Below are positions 10,900 to 22,880 of a stretch of DNA of 64,000 bases, in pieces. The position numbers were made by a program, and so were the translations under genes. The DNA is from Torreya grandis (taxonomy: Eukaryota > Streptophyta > Pinopsida > Cupressales > Taxaceae). The notes under the pieces were generated by a model that was not told the DNA's origin, searched no databases, and saw nothing but the letters and a program-made list of their open reading frames with translations. Numbering within the stretch: the first letter of the stretch is position 1; every line of letters begins with the position of its first letter. The stretch spans positions 1,091,001-1,155,000 of the forward strand of contig JARHVA010003262.1 of NCBI GenBank assembly GCA_037957365.1, written 5' to 3'.

Positions 10900-11990
10900 G
10901 CATAACAAGGCAAGTTGTTGGAATATTTTCACAACCTAGCATGTGGAGGACATTTTTTATCTTTGGTCATAGCTCAAAATATTTTATGAGCAAGGTATTA
11001 CTAGCCAACACTTTTTTAGGATGCATATGCCTAGGTGCATAAATGTGAGAAGCACCAAAAATTTATGGGGAAACCCAAATTAGCAACCCAACCCCTCAAG
11101 CTAGTAGTCATTGAATAACATTTTTAGTAATAGGGTATTGACTTCATTGACATAGTGAACCCATTTTTAAGTGTAGGTCATAGTTATATTCTCATGACTA
11201 CTGATTACTTCACCAATTAGGTGGAGGCAATTCTAACCAAACATGCCACTTTAGAGGTTGTTTTCAACTTCCTCAAAGAAAATATCATCACAAGGTTCAG
11301 AGTACCTAACAAAATAGTAACCAAAAATGCTACTTGTTTCACATCCTAGGATATGATTGAGTTCTATTTCAAATATGGGATTATTCTATCTCACATCTTA
11401 GACTAATTTCCCTTAGGAAATGGTCAAACTGAGTCAAGTGATAAGAAATTGGTTTCTATTATCAAGTAGTTGGTAGAGGAAAATTAGGGAACCTAGCATA
11501 AGGCATTTTATGATGAATTATGGGCTGATCACATTACTCCCAAGTAAGTGATTGGTATGTCTCCTTTTAAAATTTTGTATGGATTGTATATAGAAATACC
11601 CATCACATTTTAGTTTCCCACTCTTACATTGGCTAAGGCAATTGAGGATGAAACATTTGAAAGTTTTTTAGACAAGTGTATTATGTATATTTCCAAATTA
11701 GAAGATCAATGTAAAAAGGTGGTGGATCACATTGTTGAACATCAAAATCACATCAAGAAGCTTTTTGACAAGAAGGCCAAGCTATGAGATTTTCATGTTA
11801 GGGATCTAGTTATTTTGTGGGACAAGAGAAGAGTCTCAAAAGGAATGCATGAAAATTTTGATTCTGTATGGAGGGGTCCTTTTCTCAATCATAAGCTTAG
11901 TGGAGAGCATAGCTTCCTTTTGGAATATCTATATGGAACATTATTACTATTGCCTTACAATGGACAACATATGAAGCTTTTCACTCAATG
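10900..11990 (+). pseudogene. Integrase of element A, decayed
   Basis: The zinc-binding part reads GGHFLSLVIA and VHKCEKHQKF. The DDE core follows: IDFIDIV with the first Asp, then IVTKNATCFTS where the second catalytic Asp (TDNGT in the family) is Asn, then LGNGQTESSDKKLV with the Glu kept. The C-terminal part includes IGMSPFKILYG and a chromodomain-less tail ending near 11990 (GQHMKLFTQ). In-frame stops are mostly TAG/TAA at Gln positions. The 11991-12167 stretch to the right LTR has no gene and no strong polypurine tract. Confidence 0.82.
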
Positions 11991-12339
11991 AGACTCCAAA
12001 TAAGTTTGTACATTTTGTAAATATCTATGTATTCTTTTATTTTTCATTTAGTCTAGTCAGTCACCTAACTCTAGGCCTAATGGATAAAGGCACTTAGATT
12101 TCTAGGATTCTCTTTCCTTCAAACATTTTAAAGAATTCATGAAAGAAATTCGCTAGTTGGAGCCAGCTGTTATCCTTGAATTTATCAAGCTGAATTCATG
12201 GGATAACCCCTATGAAACTTGTCCATTTCATATCCTGCGAGCTATAAACATGTAATATGAGACCAATCACTACCTTCTTATATTTGTATTTCCTCAAAAA
12301 AGTTAGTCGTTTGAGGGAGTTTTTCACCCCTTGTAATTC

Positions 12340-13910
12340 AATTTTTTTTCTCTAGACTACACCAAGCTCAAAATGGTGCAAACCAAAGAATTTTATCTAT
12401 ACTACACTTCAAGGTGTAGGAATAGATAAATTATCTACCACTACACATGTAGGATTAGATAATTTATCCTCTCCTAAAAGGGGGCCACCACTTTAGTAAT
12501 TAATACTAACTAATTACTATTTTTATATAATTACTTGTGGCAATTTGTTTTTCACCAAATTATTTTTCACTCTCCTCAATGTTTTTAATCCCATATATAT
12601 CCTCTCAGCCATCATTTCTACATACTTTGATTTCTTTTCATACATGAATTCTAGCTCCTTCATGGATTTTTCCCTCCATCTTGGATTTAAGGTAAGGCTT
12701 TTAGCTTGTTTTCCTTTTTCTATTTTCTCTTATTTTTATCATAATCTATTTCATCTCATTTATTTTTTTTTCTTTTCTAAGATCTATTTCTTTTTCTTCA
12801 TGTCATTTTTTTTAATTTTTAAACCTAGTTTCAAACCTTAATCCTACATGATCCTCAGACTTTAGTCTTTGCTCGACAAATCAAACCATCTCTTATAAGG
12901 TGTATCTCATAGAAAATTATCTGATATACACATCATTTTTTATCTTGGGTGTACTTTAGAAAAAAAATTGAGGTGGACCCCTTTTTATTTCACCCTTACA
13001 CCTTCTCATTTCCCTTTGTACCTCAGAGAAAATTCTTTGGAGTGCACATAGCCAACCCTTTGGTCCACTTTGAAGAATTTTATTCAAGGTACACAAAACT
13101 AATGTAGGTCAGAGAAAATTCTCTGACTTACAAAAAGAACCAAACTCAAGCATCGTGCAAACTAGAAAAAATTCTTTGATTTACAACCAACTAAGTTTTT
13201 ACCCAAATATCATGTAAACCAAATAATTTTATCTAGATTGCACAAGAAGACCTACCAAGGGTGTAGTTCAGAGAATTTTCTCTGAACTACACCCAAAGCC
13301 TTCAAAGATTATGCAACTTAGAGAAAATCCTCTGACATTAATAAAATGACTATAAGGGAGAATTTCAATTCCCTAGAGGTAAAATTTTTTCATCTATCTT
13401 GGAAAATTATAAGAGTGAGAAAATTTGATCTTTAGAATCATAGGAATGAAATTATGTAATTCAAAGAATTTTATCTAAGTTGCATAATCTTTGAAGGATT
13501 TGGGTGTAGTTTAGAGAAAATTCTCTAAACTACACCTTTGGTAGGTCTTCTTGTGAAATCCAGTTAAAATTATTTGGTTTACATGATATTTGGGTAAAAA
13601 CTTAGATGGGTGAAAACTAGAGAAAATTCTCTAATTTACACCCAACTAAGTTTCTACCCAAATATCATGTAAATCAAATAATTTTATCTGGATTGCATAA
13701 GAAGACCTACCAAGGGTGTAGTTCAGAGAATTTTCTCTAAACTAAACCTAAAGCCTTAAAAGATTATGAAAATTAGATAAAATTATTTGAATTACACAAT
13801 TTCATTCCTATCATGCTAAAGATCAAATTTTCTCACTCTTATAATTTTACAAGATAGATGAAAAAATGCTAACTCTAAGGAATTGAAATTCTCCCTTGTA
13901 GTCATTTGAT
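12340..13910. repeat. Palindrome cluster and inverted triplication, right LTR of A
   Basis: Same palindrome family as 300-1380. Two are perfect: 13259-13294 (17-bp arms beginning GGGTGTAGTTCAGAGAA, 2-nt centre) and 13503-13536 (16-bp arms beginning GGTGTAGTTTAGAGAA). In addition, 13340-13610 is an inverted copy of 13640-13910; for instance AATGACTATAAGGGAGAATT near 13346 is reverse-complementary to AATTCTCCCTTGTAGTCATT near 13905. Together with the first direct copy (about 13100-13333) this gives direct-inverted-direct order. The left LTR has only one direct copy. Confidence 0.8.
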
Positions 13911-13912
13911 CA

Positions 13913-15531
13913 ATGTAGAGGATTTTCCTACCAAAAAAATGATGAAGTATAAGTTTTAAGTTGTGTTTCTGACATCTACAATCAAATCAAATGTACATTA
14001 GATCAGAGACATTGAAATTAGCTATGTTGACATGGTTGAGTTATTGTATAGGCTTAGTAGGGACCCTATTGCATAGCACATGTAGGCTATCCTAAATAGT
14101 GAAATTCATTTGGCAATTGCATTCCCAATGTAAACACAAGATCTAGAGTTCATATTGATAGTTGATGCACACTTTAATAGTTAGACTAGATTAGTCAAAG
14201 ATGCAGATGGAAAGGTGATCATTCAACTTGATGAGGAATATCTGAATAGAATATTTCATCTCTCCAATATTAAGGAATAGTTTGATATAATTTTGAACTC
14301 AGCCTAAGAATATTATGATAAGAATCTTGACAAGTGCAAAAGACACATCAATTATCATTAGCTTAGAACTCCTTGACATTTCATTTTGAGATGGCCCAAG
14401 TACTTTTATCATAGTGATTTCCTAGAGGAAGTACGGGATTTAATCACCCTCCTGAGTGATTCAAAGGGTTAATAAAATCAAATGTCTTTGAAGAATGGAT
14501 GTATCACTACATTTTCATCATCAAGAAAGTAAAAATAAAAAATCTACTAGGGAAAATAAATTAGTGATTTCATATGTCACCAGCTCTTTGAGGTAACCTC
14601 TTCTCTAAAATTCTTCATGACTTCTTATTTGTTATATGTTATAGCCAGCATGAAATCTTTCCCAGGGATAACCAGTGTTAGTGAAATCCAAGATAATATA
14701 AATTAAAATATAATGGATCTCTCTAAATATATTCAAGAGTAGGAAAGACTTTGATTACCAAATGATGAAGGAAAAGTTGAAATGGAACTATACTCATATA
14801 CATAGAATTGAAGATATTTGGGCAGAGTGCAAGATTAATAAAAATGTGAGAAAGATGGATTATAGTCATCTCACCACTGATCAAATTATAGATCTGAAGT
14901 TCGATGATATTCTAAAAATGTTTTTAGATGATGACAATGTATTGGACCCATCATATGAGGGTAATCAAGTGGATTCAAATCCTCTTCTTCTAATCTAATA
15001 GTTTGTAAAAGAATCCACATCTATCAGAGATGGATTTCAACCTATTCTTTCAAAGACTAATTCTTGCTTGGAATCAAAAGGTATTGATTTGAAACAATTA
15101 AAATTGGGTCTAAAGAATAATATGATGAAGACACCACTAAGAAGCATGAGGAACTTAGAACAAAAAACAAAGAAGATACCTCCACTTCTACACATAAACC
15201 AAGGTTTGTGTGTATGAGTAAAGGCAAAATAAAGGGAAAAGAAAATAAATTATAGAAAAGTGTTCAATTAGACAAAGAATAAGACCCAATCATAAGTGAT
15301 GCATGATATCAACCAATGACTTCACAACCATCTCAACTAGTGATTCAATAACTTTCATAGCTAGAGATTTCTCAAGTTGAAACTTCACAAAAAATAACTT
15401 CATAGGTAGTTTCTTCCATTTCTCCCCCTATTACTCAATATATGACCATTGTATCTACCATTCCTCCATAGAATTTTATTTCATCCCCTCTATCACCTAC
15501 TAGTTCCATGTTTTTCCAAGTCCCTTTATAA
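13913..15531 (+). pseudogene. U3 accessory ORF, right LTR copy, N-terminal part
   Basis: Aligns with 1453-3480. The start region is damaged (2-nt loss after ATG gives ATG TAG). The block holding FTYIRVGGF...LPRY in the left copy is deleted at about 14690, between GTGAAA and TCCAAGA. The best preserved stretch is 14762-14998, with MMKEKLKWNYTHIHRIEDIW and acidic MFLDDDNVLDPSYEGN. It is split from its C-terminal part by element B. Confidence 0.65.
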
Positions 15532-15536
15532 GGTAC
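15532..15536. repeat. Target-site duplication of B (GGTAC), left copy
   Basis: GGTAC immediately before B. The identical GGTAC at 22881-22885 follows B. The left LTR of A has a single GGTAC at the matching place (about 3479-3483), proving the empty site. Confidence 0.92.
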
Positions 15537-15701
15537 TATTGATGCAGTGGATTGTACCTGGGGCAAGGAGGTTGAGCTCCTGCCTTCCATAAGCAACAAT
15601 AAAAACTCCCCTCTCACCTGTGGGACTAGCGAAGTAGGAGGGGATAGTCAAAAGTTAAGGGATAGCTCCCTTTGATGCATCTGATTTGTTTGAGTAAGTA
15701 C

Positions 15702-15792
<91 letters not shown>
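15702..15792. repeat. (AC)n microsatellite in left LTR of B
   Basis: About 45 AC units followed by ATATAATGGGGGGG. The twin LTR carries (AT)n at the corresponding place (20455-20504) with the same flanks CTAACA and ATAATGGGGGGGATG. Confidence 0.95.
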
Positions 15793-15796
<4 letters not shown>

Positions 15797-16399
15797 ATGG
15801 GGGGGATGAAAAGGGAGAAAGATTGTAGGAAAACAAATCTACTCTAAAGGAGGTGATGCACCAAAATAAATTGACCTTCTCATACTCACACTTAAAATCA
15901 GACAAACACATACATATGCTTCAAACTAGAAGAGAGACCAGGCTGCAAGAAACTTAGAAGGAAGGCTTTAATGGAAAATACAAAAAATAGAGATTCACCA
16001 AAGGTGCTGTGAAATGCACACTGTATAGTAATATCTTCTATTTTTACACTTCCAAATATAGATCTCCTTGTTAGCTACAGAAATGGCACCTTATAGACAC
16101 CAGGTATGTTGGTGTTGAACTTGTGGAAACAACAAGAAGCAATGACTAAACATAAACTAACACTTAGAAATACATAGAGATATCTAACTAGGATAGAGGT
16201 AAAAAATCCATTTATTGATTCAGGTGAAAATTTTCCAGGGCTATGCCTTACAAATGTGGAAGATCCATTCTCAAATGACAAGTCTCCAATATATAGAAGA
16301 AGAAAGGAGGCCCTTTGGCACCCTTTTTATAAGTGACCCATGTGCCTTCTGAGCATTGGGATGAGGAAACCATCTGAATCTAACACTGTACCGACTCCT

Positions 16400-16830
16400 G
16401 TCAGGATTTGAATTCATGAGCCGCACCATTTGACTACTCTCTAATGCATTTTGAAGGAAAACAATTTTGTCAACCACTATTTATGCCTCTTTGATGATTG
16501 CATGGTATGCACTGTGTCAACCATTGAAATAACTTCTTGAATCGACACCTTCCTATATCACTTAGATCACTTCATCTGCTTCTACATCATGGCCATTTTA
16601 TTGTTAGGATTGAATTTATGAGCTACACCATTTGATTTCTCTCTAATGCATTTTGAAGGAAACCAGTCACATCAACCACTATTTGTGCCTCTTTGATGAT
16701 CACATGGTATGCGCTATGTCAACCAATGAAATAACTTCTTGAATCGACACCTTCCTGCATCACTTGGATCACTTCATCTACTTCTGCATCATGGCCATTC
16801 TACTGTTAGTATTGAATCTATGAGCCACAC
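16400..16830. repeat. 203-bp tandem repeat in left LTR of B
   Basis: Two full units and a partial third start with GTCAGGATTTGAATTCATGAG (16400), GTTAGGATTGAATTTATGAG (16603) and GTTAGTATTGAATCTATGAG (16805). Each unit also contains CTAATGCATTTTGAAGGAAA and GAATCGACACCTTCCT. The same arrangement occurs in the other LTR at 21104, 21307 and about 21509, so it predates insertion. Confidence 0.88.
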
Positions 16831-17464
16831 AATCTACCTACTCTTTGTTCTTTGGGATCTTTGTTCTTTTCTAATCCTTTAGCCCTTAGAGGCAATCTTC
16901 TAGTGGGTCACTGCATTCTTTGGGCTCATTCCATGGTTGGCACTTAGGCATTTAAAAATCAATAGCTTTTTTACTGGCTTAAATTTGACATTCACACACC
17001 TGTCATCCTTGGACTCTCCTTCAACTACCTGCTTTGCCCTTTTTGTTGAGAGTTCATCTGCCCTTGACATGTGTCATAGTTTGCTACTTGGGCACTTAGA
17101 AGACACTTTGAAACATGGACATTGACATGTGGTGGCTTCCATTGAGCCCTATAGGGGACATGTGGCACATTTTACTGCTCCTAAAAAGCATGTTGAAGTC
17201 CTCCATAGTTGCCACTTGGTGCTTTCCATGCTCTAGCTTCCCTGGTGTAAAATTTGATGCTCTTCGAGATGTCACCATCCTTGGCAAAGTTCATTGGACC
17301 CTTCTACAGCCTTTTTTCCCATAGGTTTTTTGTTTTGAGCCTTTTCCCACAGATAAAAGTCTACAAGAATTATCCCAGTCTTTGTCTTTGCCTTTCAAGC
17401 TCTTTAAAACTCTCTCTACCCTCTATAAGGGATTTTGGTCTTTGAACTAGCCTTTAGCTATAAG

Positions 17465-17935
17465 CCACACCCTTGAACCAAGCTGTTAAACCAACCCGTT
17501 GAACCAAAATTGGTTCAATGGTTCAACCACTGCGTGTCGATGCTAAGTAAACCAAGCCTAAAATTTGTTTGTTTGAACTACTTGAACCACTTGTTGAACC
17601 GTTCACTTAAACCAATCCATTGAACCAAAGTGATTGAACCAAAGTGTTGAACCAAAGTCTTGAACTGAAGCCTTTGAACCAAAATGTTGAACCAACCCAT
17701 TGAACCAGTTCAATGGTTCAATGATTCAAGTGACTATTGAGCTGAGGATGCTGAACTCTTTGTTAAACCAAGTGATGAACTTGAAGATTGAACCAAGGCC
17801 TAAAAATGAAGTGATGAAATTGAAACAATGAGCCAAGGCTTGAAACAGGGCTGATCAAACTGTCAATGGAACTAAATCATTAAACTACCGATTGAACCAA
17901 AGCTTGAAATGAAGCAATGGTTCAATGGTTCAAAG
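17465..17935. repeat. Dense GAACCA/GGTTCA array in left LTR of B
   Basis: More than twenty copies of TTGAACCAA-like words in both orientations, with local palindromes such as TTGAACCAAAATTGGTTCAA near 17500. A matching array lies at 22165-22640 in the other LTR. No protein is encoded. Confidence 0.85.
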
Positions 17936-18174
17936 ATGCCAACCTTCCTTGTGAATTTCTTTAGATGAAAATCTGAAGAAGCTTTGTAAAAAACTTGCCC
18001 CTTTCACTTTGTTCTTCAACTATTGAAAGAAAACATGTAGAGTTCATAGAAAACCAAGCTCTATAGAGTCTGTAGAAATCACCAAATTCATGCAAAATAA
18101 AAAAAGAATTGGCCCAAAATAGCAAGGGAAGAAGGTGATCAATTTTTGCCCTGTTGGGCAAAAAATGGTCAACA

Positions 18175-18940
18175 AATTGGTGACTCCCAATGGAAGCATG
18201 CCTGCTATGCTTAAAATCTAGTTGCCTTAAAAATCCACTGGGCATGGGGTCAGATTGTAACTTTAAAATTAGTAACAACCCCGATAAATTTTAGAATCAA
18301 TCATGAAGATTTACCTCAAAGGAAACAAAAACACACATAAATCTAAGAAAAATACTTGTGCAAATAACACTTAGGGAAAATAGGGAAAGAAAACTGAAAG
18401 CAACCTACTATATACAACTAACCAAGTATTTTTTATTCCCTCTTAGATCAAAGGGAAAGCTTCTAACATCTCCTTCATCTGACACACCCAGTATCGATAA
18501 TGGATCCCATAAGGAAATATTTATGTGTAGCTCCTTCACCTAGCCTACCATGTTGATCTGAGGATTGCTCCCTTCCATATTTTCTTTGGGGTCACTTTCA
18601 GCCTTCTGAGGCATAGGCTAGGGAGCTAAATGTATGATTGGCAACCTAAAATTTGGAAATTTCTGGTTCACCTATGGTGGAAGAGATGGTGTGGACATTT
18701 GAACAGCTGCTTGAGTTTCTTCCATAGCTCTCCCTTTGGATCTTGTGTTGGTTGCAACACAGTTAGCTTGATTATCTATAGCACCCACATAATTGATTGC
18801 ATAGAACTCACCTTCCAAGTGGTTCATAAGAGTAGAGTCAGGCTGACTCTAACTGCTGCTTGTGCTAGGTTGCATTAGAGCCTCGAAGACCTAGGAATGA
18901 GTGGCTACCTGATTATCCAGCACATTTGGGTAACAACCCA
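18175..18940 (-). pseudogene. Region downstream of gag in B, unrecognised coding relic
   Basis: On the minus strand a frame reads MGCYPNVLDNQVATHS from about 18944, then MNHLEGEFYAINYVGAIDNQ and NCVATNTRSKGRAMEET, with TAG at Gln positions. It resembles the Ser/Gln-rich spacer that follows capsid in many Tat elements, but no protease active site follows before the 3' LTR. Open frames on the other strand (18358-18543, 18630-18878) are shadows. Confidence 0.45.
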
Positions 18941-20134
18941 TCATCTCATTTGTATAAATGGCTTACTCCTAACCATATCTTGTGGTTGAACAACTTGGTT
19001 GTTCATACACCAAATTATTCTGAACGGGCACCATGACCTTAGATGATGAAGGGGGGCCTGGGTTGTAGCCTTGGAAAGGTTTGGTCTAAGCAAGCTAACC
19101 CTATCATTGATTATAGTTTTGGAAAGGGGTCTTGGAGCTTGACCGTACTGTTGGTATCCTTGGTTTGGTCTATTACTTTGAGCTTGTTGCCTTTTAAGAG
19201 CTATAAGTTCATTTGACATACTCTGCAATAGACTATTAACTTCATGAAGCTCATTGGATGGATCAGCAGTTGGTTTCTCTATGCTAGGTAGAAGAGCTAA
19301 TGTGGGAGCAATGGCCTGAATTAGAGGTAGCATTTGTTAGAAACGTGGCATGTGGGGTCTAGGGGCTATTTTTCTAGCCTGTACTAAGCAATTTTTAGCT
19401 GATATGGCTATGTCATAGGTAGCAAGTAGCACATGCCCTTCCATGGATTGTATCATCACAGGAATATCACTATTTAATGCTCTTAAATAATATAAGAAAG
19501 CATAGCTAGCAGTCAGTCTTACCAGAATGGGGATTCTATCCCATGTCTTCTGAAACCACATGTTAAAATCCTATATATATTTGTGTGGGGCTCTTTTCAT
19601 GGTCATCAACTGATCAGCAAGCGAGAGGTGGTCGCTCTTTTCTCCAAAATGGTCCATCAATTGAGTACCCAACTCATTCCAGGAATGGATTGAATTTGCA
19701 GGCAAAGTGCCATACCAGTCAAGAGCTTTGCCCTTGAAAGATAATGCCAGCAATCTAATTGCAATATTCTCCTCAGTGACACTATGAATATTGTAAAATT
19801 TAGTAATGTTTTTGATGTGTTCAATAGATATAACGGGCCCCTCTCCATTAAAGGGAGGTATACTTATGAGGATTGCTCTTGGAATTGGGTCATAATGCTG
19901 GAGGTTCAAGGGACTCTAACCATGAAAGCTCACAAAGGGTAATGTCATAGCAATAAGGGGATTCAAATGGGGTACTTCTCTTGTGAAGGAAGCACCTGTA
20001 GCTAGACTGGGAAGATGGCTTGCTAACAAGGCATGAGTCCCTTTGAACCTTAGTCACTTTGCTAAGTTAAGAGGTAGTTCAATGAATTCAAAAGGGACAC
20101 CCTTATTAGCGAATTGTGTGGTGACCTTAGGCAT
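18941..20134 (-). pseudogene. gag: gag of element B, decayed
   Basis: Reads on the minus strand from ATG at 20134 (MPKVTTQFANKGVPFEFIEL). All three long open stretches (19909-19571, 19561-19337, 19333-18941) share one frame and only stops interrupt it. The capsid core is clear: AIRLLALSFKGKALDWYGTL, SWNELGTQLMDHFGEKSDHL, TMKRAPHKYI, then IQSMEGHVLLATYDIAISAK and a Gln/Ser/Pro-rich tail. About 400 codons. No zinc knuckle is seen. Confidence 0.85.
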
Positions 20135-20262
20135 AAGAAGTTAGACTAGTCTTTGATTAGGAAATGAAGTTCTTACCAATGGAGTCACCAGATGCTGTAA
20201 ATAGTTGATTTATTGTAACAAGGCCAGCATCAATCTTGAAACCTTACTGAGTTGTAAAACTA

Positions 20263-20281
20263 GGTCCCACCAGGCATGCTA
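20263..20281 (-). other. Primer-binding site of element B
   Basis: On the minus strand, TAGCATGCCTGGTGGGACC lies five bases inside the 5' LTR. It matches the site of element D (TGGCATGCCCGATGGGAC at 33254-33271) apart from transitions, so B and D used the same tRNA primer, different from A's. I do not name the tRNA. Confidence 0.7.
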
Positions 20282-20286
20282 AAAAT

Positions 20287-20452
20287 TGTTGACGCAGTGG
20301 ATTGCACCTAGGGTAAGGAGGTTGAGCTCTTGCCTTCCACACCTAACAATGGAAACTCCCCTCTCACCTATGGGACAAGCAAAGTAGGAAGGGAGAGTCT
20401 CTAGGTAAGGGCTAGCTCCCTTTGATGCATCTGATTTGTTCTACTAAGTCCT

Positions 20453-20506
<54 letters not shown>

Positions 20507-22880
20507 GGGGGGGATGAAAAGGGAGAAAGATTGCAGGAAAAAATCTACTCTAAAGGAGGATGCACCAAAATAAACTAACCTTGTCACACTCACACTTAAA
20601 ATCAGACAAACACATACATACACTTCAAACTAGCAGAAGGACCAGGCTACAAGAAACTTGGTAGGGAGGATTTAATGGAAAATACAAAAAATAGAGATTC
20701 ACCAAAGGTGCTATGAAATGCACATTGTATAGTAATTTCTTCTATTTTTGCACTTCCAAATATAGCTCTCCTTGTCAGCTGCAAAAATGGCACCTTATAG
20801 ACACCATGTATGTTGGTGTTGAACCTGTGCAAGCATCAAGAAGTAATGACTAAACACAAACTAACACTCAGACATACACAAAGATATCTAACCAGGATAG
20901 AGGTAAAAAATGCATTTATTGATTCAGGTGAAAATTTGCCAGGGTTACACCTTACAAATGTGGAAGATCCATTCTCAAATGACAATTCTCTAATATATAA
21001 AATAAGAAAGGAGGCCTTTTGGCACCCTTTTTACAAGTGACCCATGTGCCTTCTGAGCATTGGGATGAGGAAACTATCTAAATCTAATGTTGTACCAGCT
21101 CCTGTTAGGATTTGAGTTCATGAGCCACACCATTTGAGTGCTCTCCAATGCATTTTGAAGGAAACTAGTCATGTCAACCACTGTTTGTGCCTCTTTGATG
21201 ATCACATGGTATGCACTGTGTTAACCACTAAATTAACTTCTTGAATCGACACCTTTCTACATCACTTGGATCGCTTCATCTACTTTTGTGTCATGGCCAT
21301 TCTACTGTCAGGATTGAATTTATGAGCTGCACCATTTAACTGATCTCTAATGCATTTTGAAGGAAACCAATCATGTCAACCACTATTTATGCCTCTTTGA
21401 TGATTGCATGGTATGCACTGTGTCAACCACTAAAATAACTTCTTGAATTGACACCTTCCTGCATCACTTGGATCGCTTCATCTACTTCTGTGTCATGGCC
21501 ATTCTGCTATCAATATTGAATTTATGAGCCACACCATCCACCTACTCTTTGTTCTCTAGGCTCTTTTTCCTTTTCTAATCCTTCAGCCCTCAGGGGTGAT
21601 CTTCTGTGGGTCACTACATACTTTGGGCTCATTCCATGGTTGGCACTTGGTCATTTAAAAACCAACAACTTTTTTATTGGCTTGAATTTGATGTTCACAC
21701 ACCCATCATCCTTAGACTCTCCTTCACCTTCCTACTTTGCCCTTTTCACTAAGAGTGCTTCTACCCTTGACACGTGTCATAGTCCACTACTTGGGCACTT
21801 AGAAGACACTTTGAAATGTGGACGTTGACATGCGACAGCTTCTGCTGAGCCCTATAGGGGACACATGGCACATTTTGCTACTCCTAAAAAGCATGTTAAA
21901 GTCCTCCATGGTTACCACTTGGTGCTTTCCATGCTTTCACTTCCCTAGTGTAAAATTTGATGCTCTTCGAGATGTCACCATCCTTGGCAAATTTCATCGG
22001 GCCCTTCTATGGCCTTTTTCCCATGATTTTTTTGTTTTAGGCCTTTTCTTGCAGACAAAAGTGTGCAAGAATTGTCTTGGTCTTTGTCTTTGCCTTTTAG
22101 GCTCTTTGAAACTCTTTCTTCCCTCTACAAGGGCTTTTGGTCTTTGAAATACCCTTCAGCTATAGGGCACACCCTTAAACCAAGCCATTGAACCAACCCG
22201 TTGAACCAAAATTGGTTCAATGGTTCAATCAGTTCAATAGTTCAACCACTGTGCATCGATGCCAAGTGAACCAAGCCTAAAATATATCCATTTGATCCAC
22301 TTAAACCACTTGTTAAACCATTCACTCAAACCAATCCATTAAACTAAAGTGATTGAACCAAAGTCTTGAACTAAAGCCTTTGAACCAACATGTTGAACCA
22401 ACCCATTGAACCAGTTCAACAGTTCAACGGTTCAAGCGACTGTTGAGCCGAGGATGCTAAAATCTTTGTTAAACCAAGTGATGAACTTGAAGATTGAACC
22501 AAGGCCTGAAAATGAAGTGATTAACTTGAAACAATGAGCCAAGGCTTGAAACAAGGCTGATCGAACTGCCGATTGAACTAAACCATTGAACTATCAATTA
22601 AACCAAAGCTTGAAATGAAGTGATGGTTTGATGGTTTTAAGATTCCAACCTTCCTTGTGAATTTCTTCAAATGAAAATATGAAGAAGCTTTGTAAAAACC
22701 TTTCCCCTTTTGCGTGGTTCTTCAACTGTCAAAAGAAAACTTGAAAAGTTTGTAGAAAACCAAGCTCTATAGAGTCAGTAGAAATCACCAGATTCATGCA
22801 AAATAAAAAAAGAATTGGCCAAGAATAGTAAGGGAAGAAGGTGACCAATTTTTGGCTTGTTGGTAAAAAAATGGTCAATA
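20287..22880 (-). repeat. Element B 5' LTR (right)
   Basis: Plus-strand start TGTTGACGCAGTGG, end ATGGTCAATA. Contents mirror the left LTR: (AT)n at 20455-20504, 203-bp repeats from 21104, GAACCA array at 22165-22640. Small open frames such as 21818-22147 match frames in the left LTR only because the DNA is duplicated; no protein family is recognised. Confidence 0.88.

Larger units (their letters stand above)
15537..18174 (-). repeat. Element B 3' LTR (left)
   Basis: On the plus strand it begins TATTGATGCAGTGG (degenerate TGTTGACGCAGTGG) and ends ATGGTCAACA. It contains an (AC)n tract, a 203-bp tandem repeat and a GAACCA-rich array. Short open frames here (for example 15648-15911, 16937-17445) are not supported as genes. 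Confidence 0.88.
15537..22880 (-). mobile_element. Element B: gag-only Ty3/gypsy element nested in A
   Basis: Direct repeats of 2.6 kb (15537-18174 and 20287-22880) with terminal inverted repeat TGTTGAC...GTCAACA flank 2.1 kb. A perfect GGTAC duplication surrounds it and sequence homologous to A's left LTR resumes exactly. Gag and a primer-binding site read on the minus strand, so 20287-22880 is the 5' LTR. No protease, RT or integrase motif is seen, so it was non-autonomous or internally deleted. Its gag and LTR pair are better preserved than those of A, in line with later insertion. Confidence 0.9.

Noticed and set aside
12545..12841. 98-codon Phe/Ser-rich open frame
   Set aside because: T/C-rich LTR sequence; the matching place in the left LTR (about 545-830) is not open and no domain is seen.
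15648..15911. 87-codon minus-strand open frame with a long Cys-Val run
   Set aside because: It is the (AC)n microsatellite read in one frame; no protein signal outside it.
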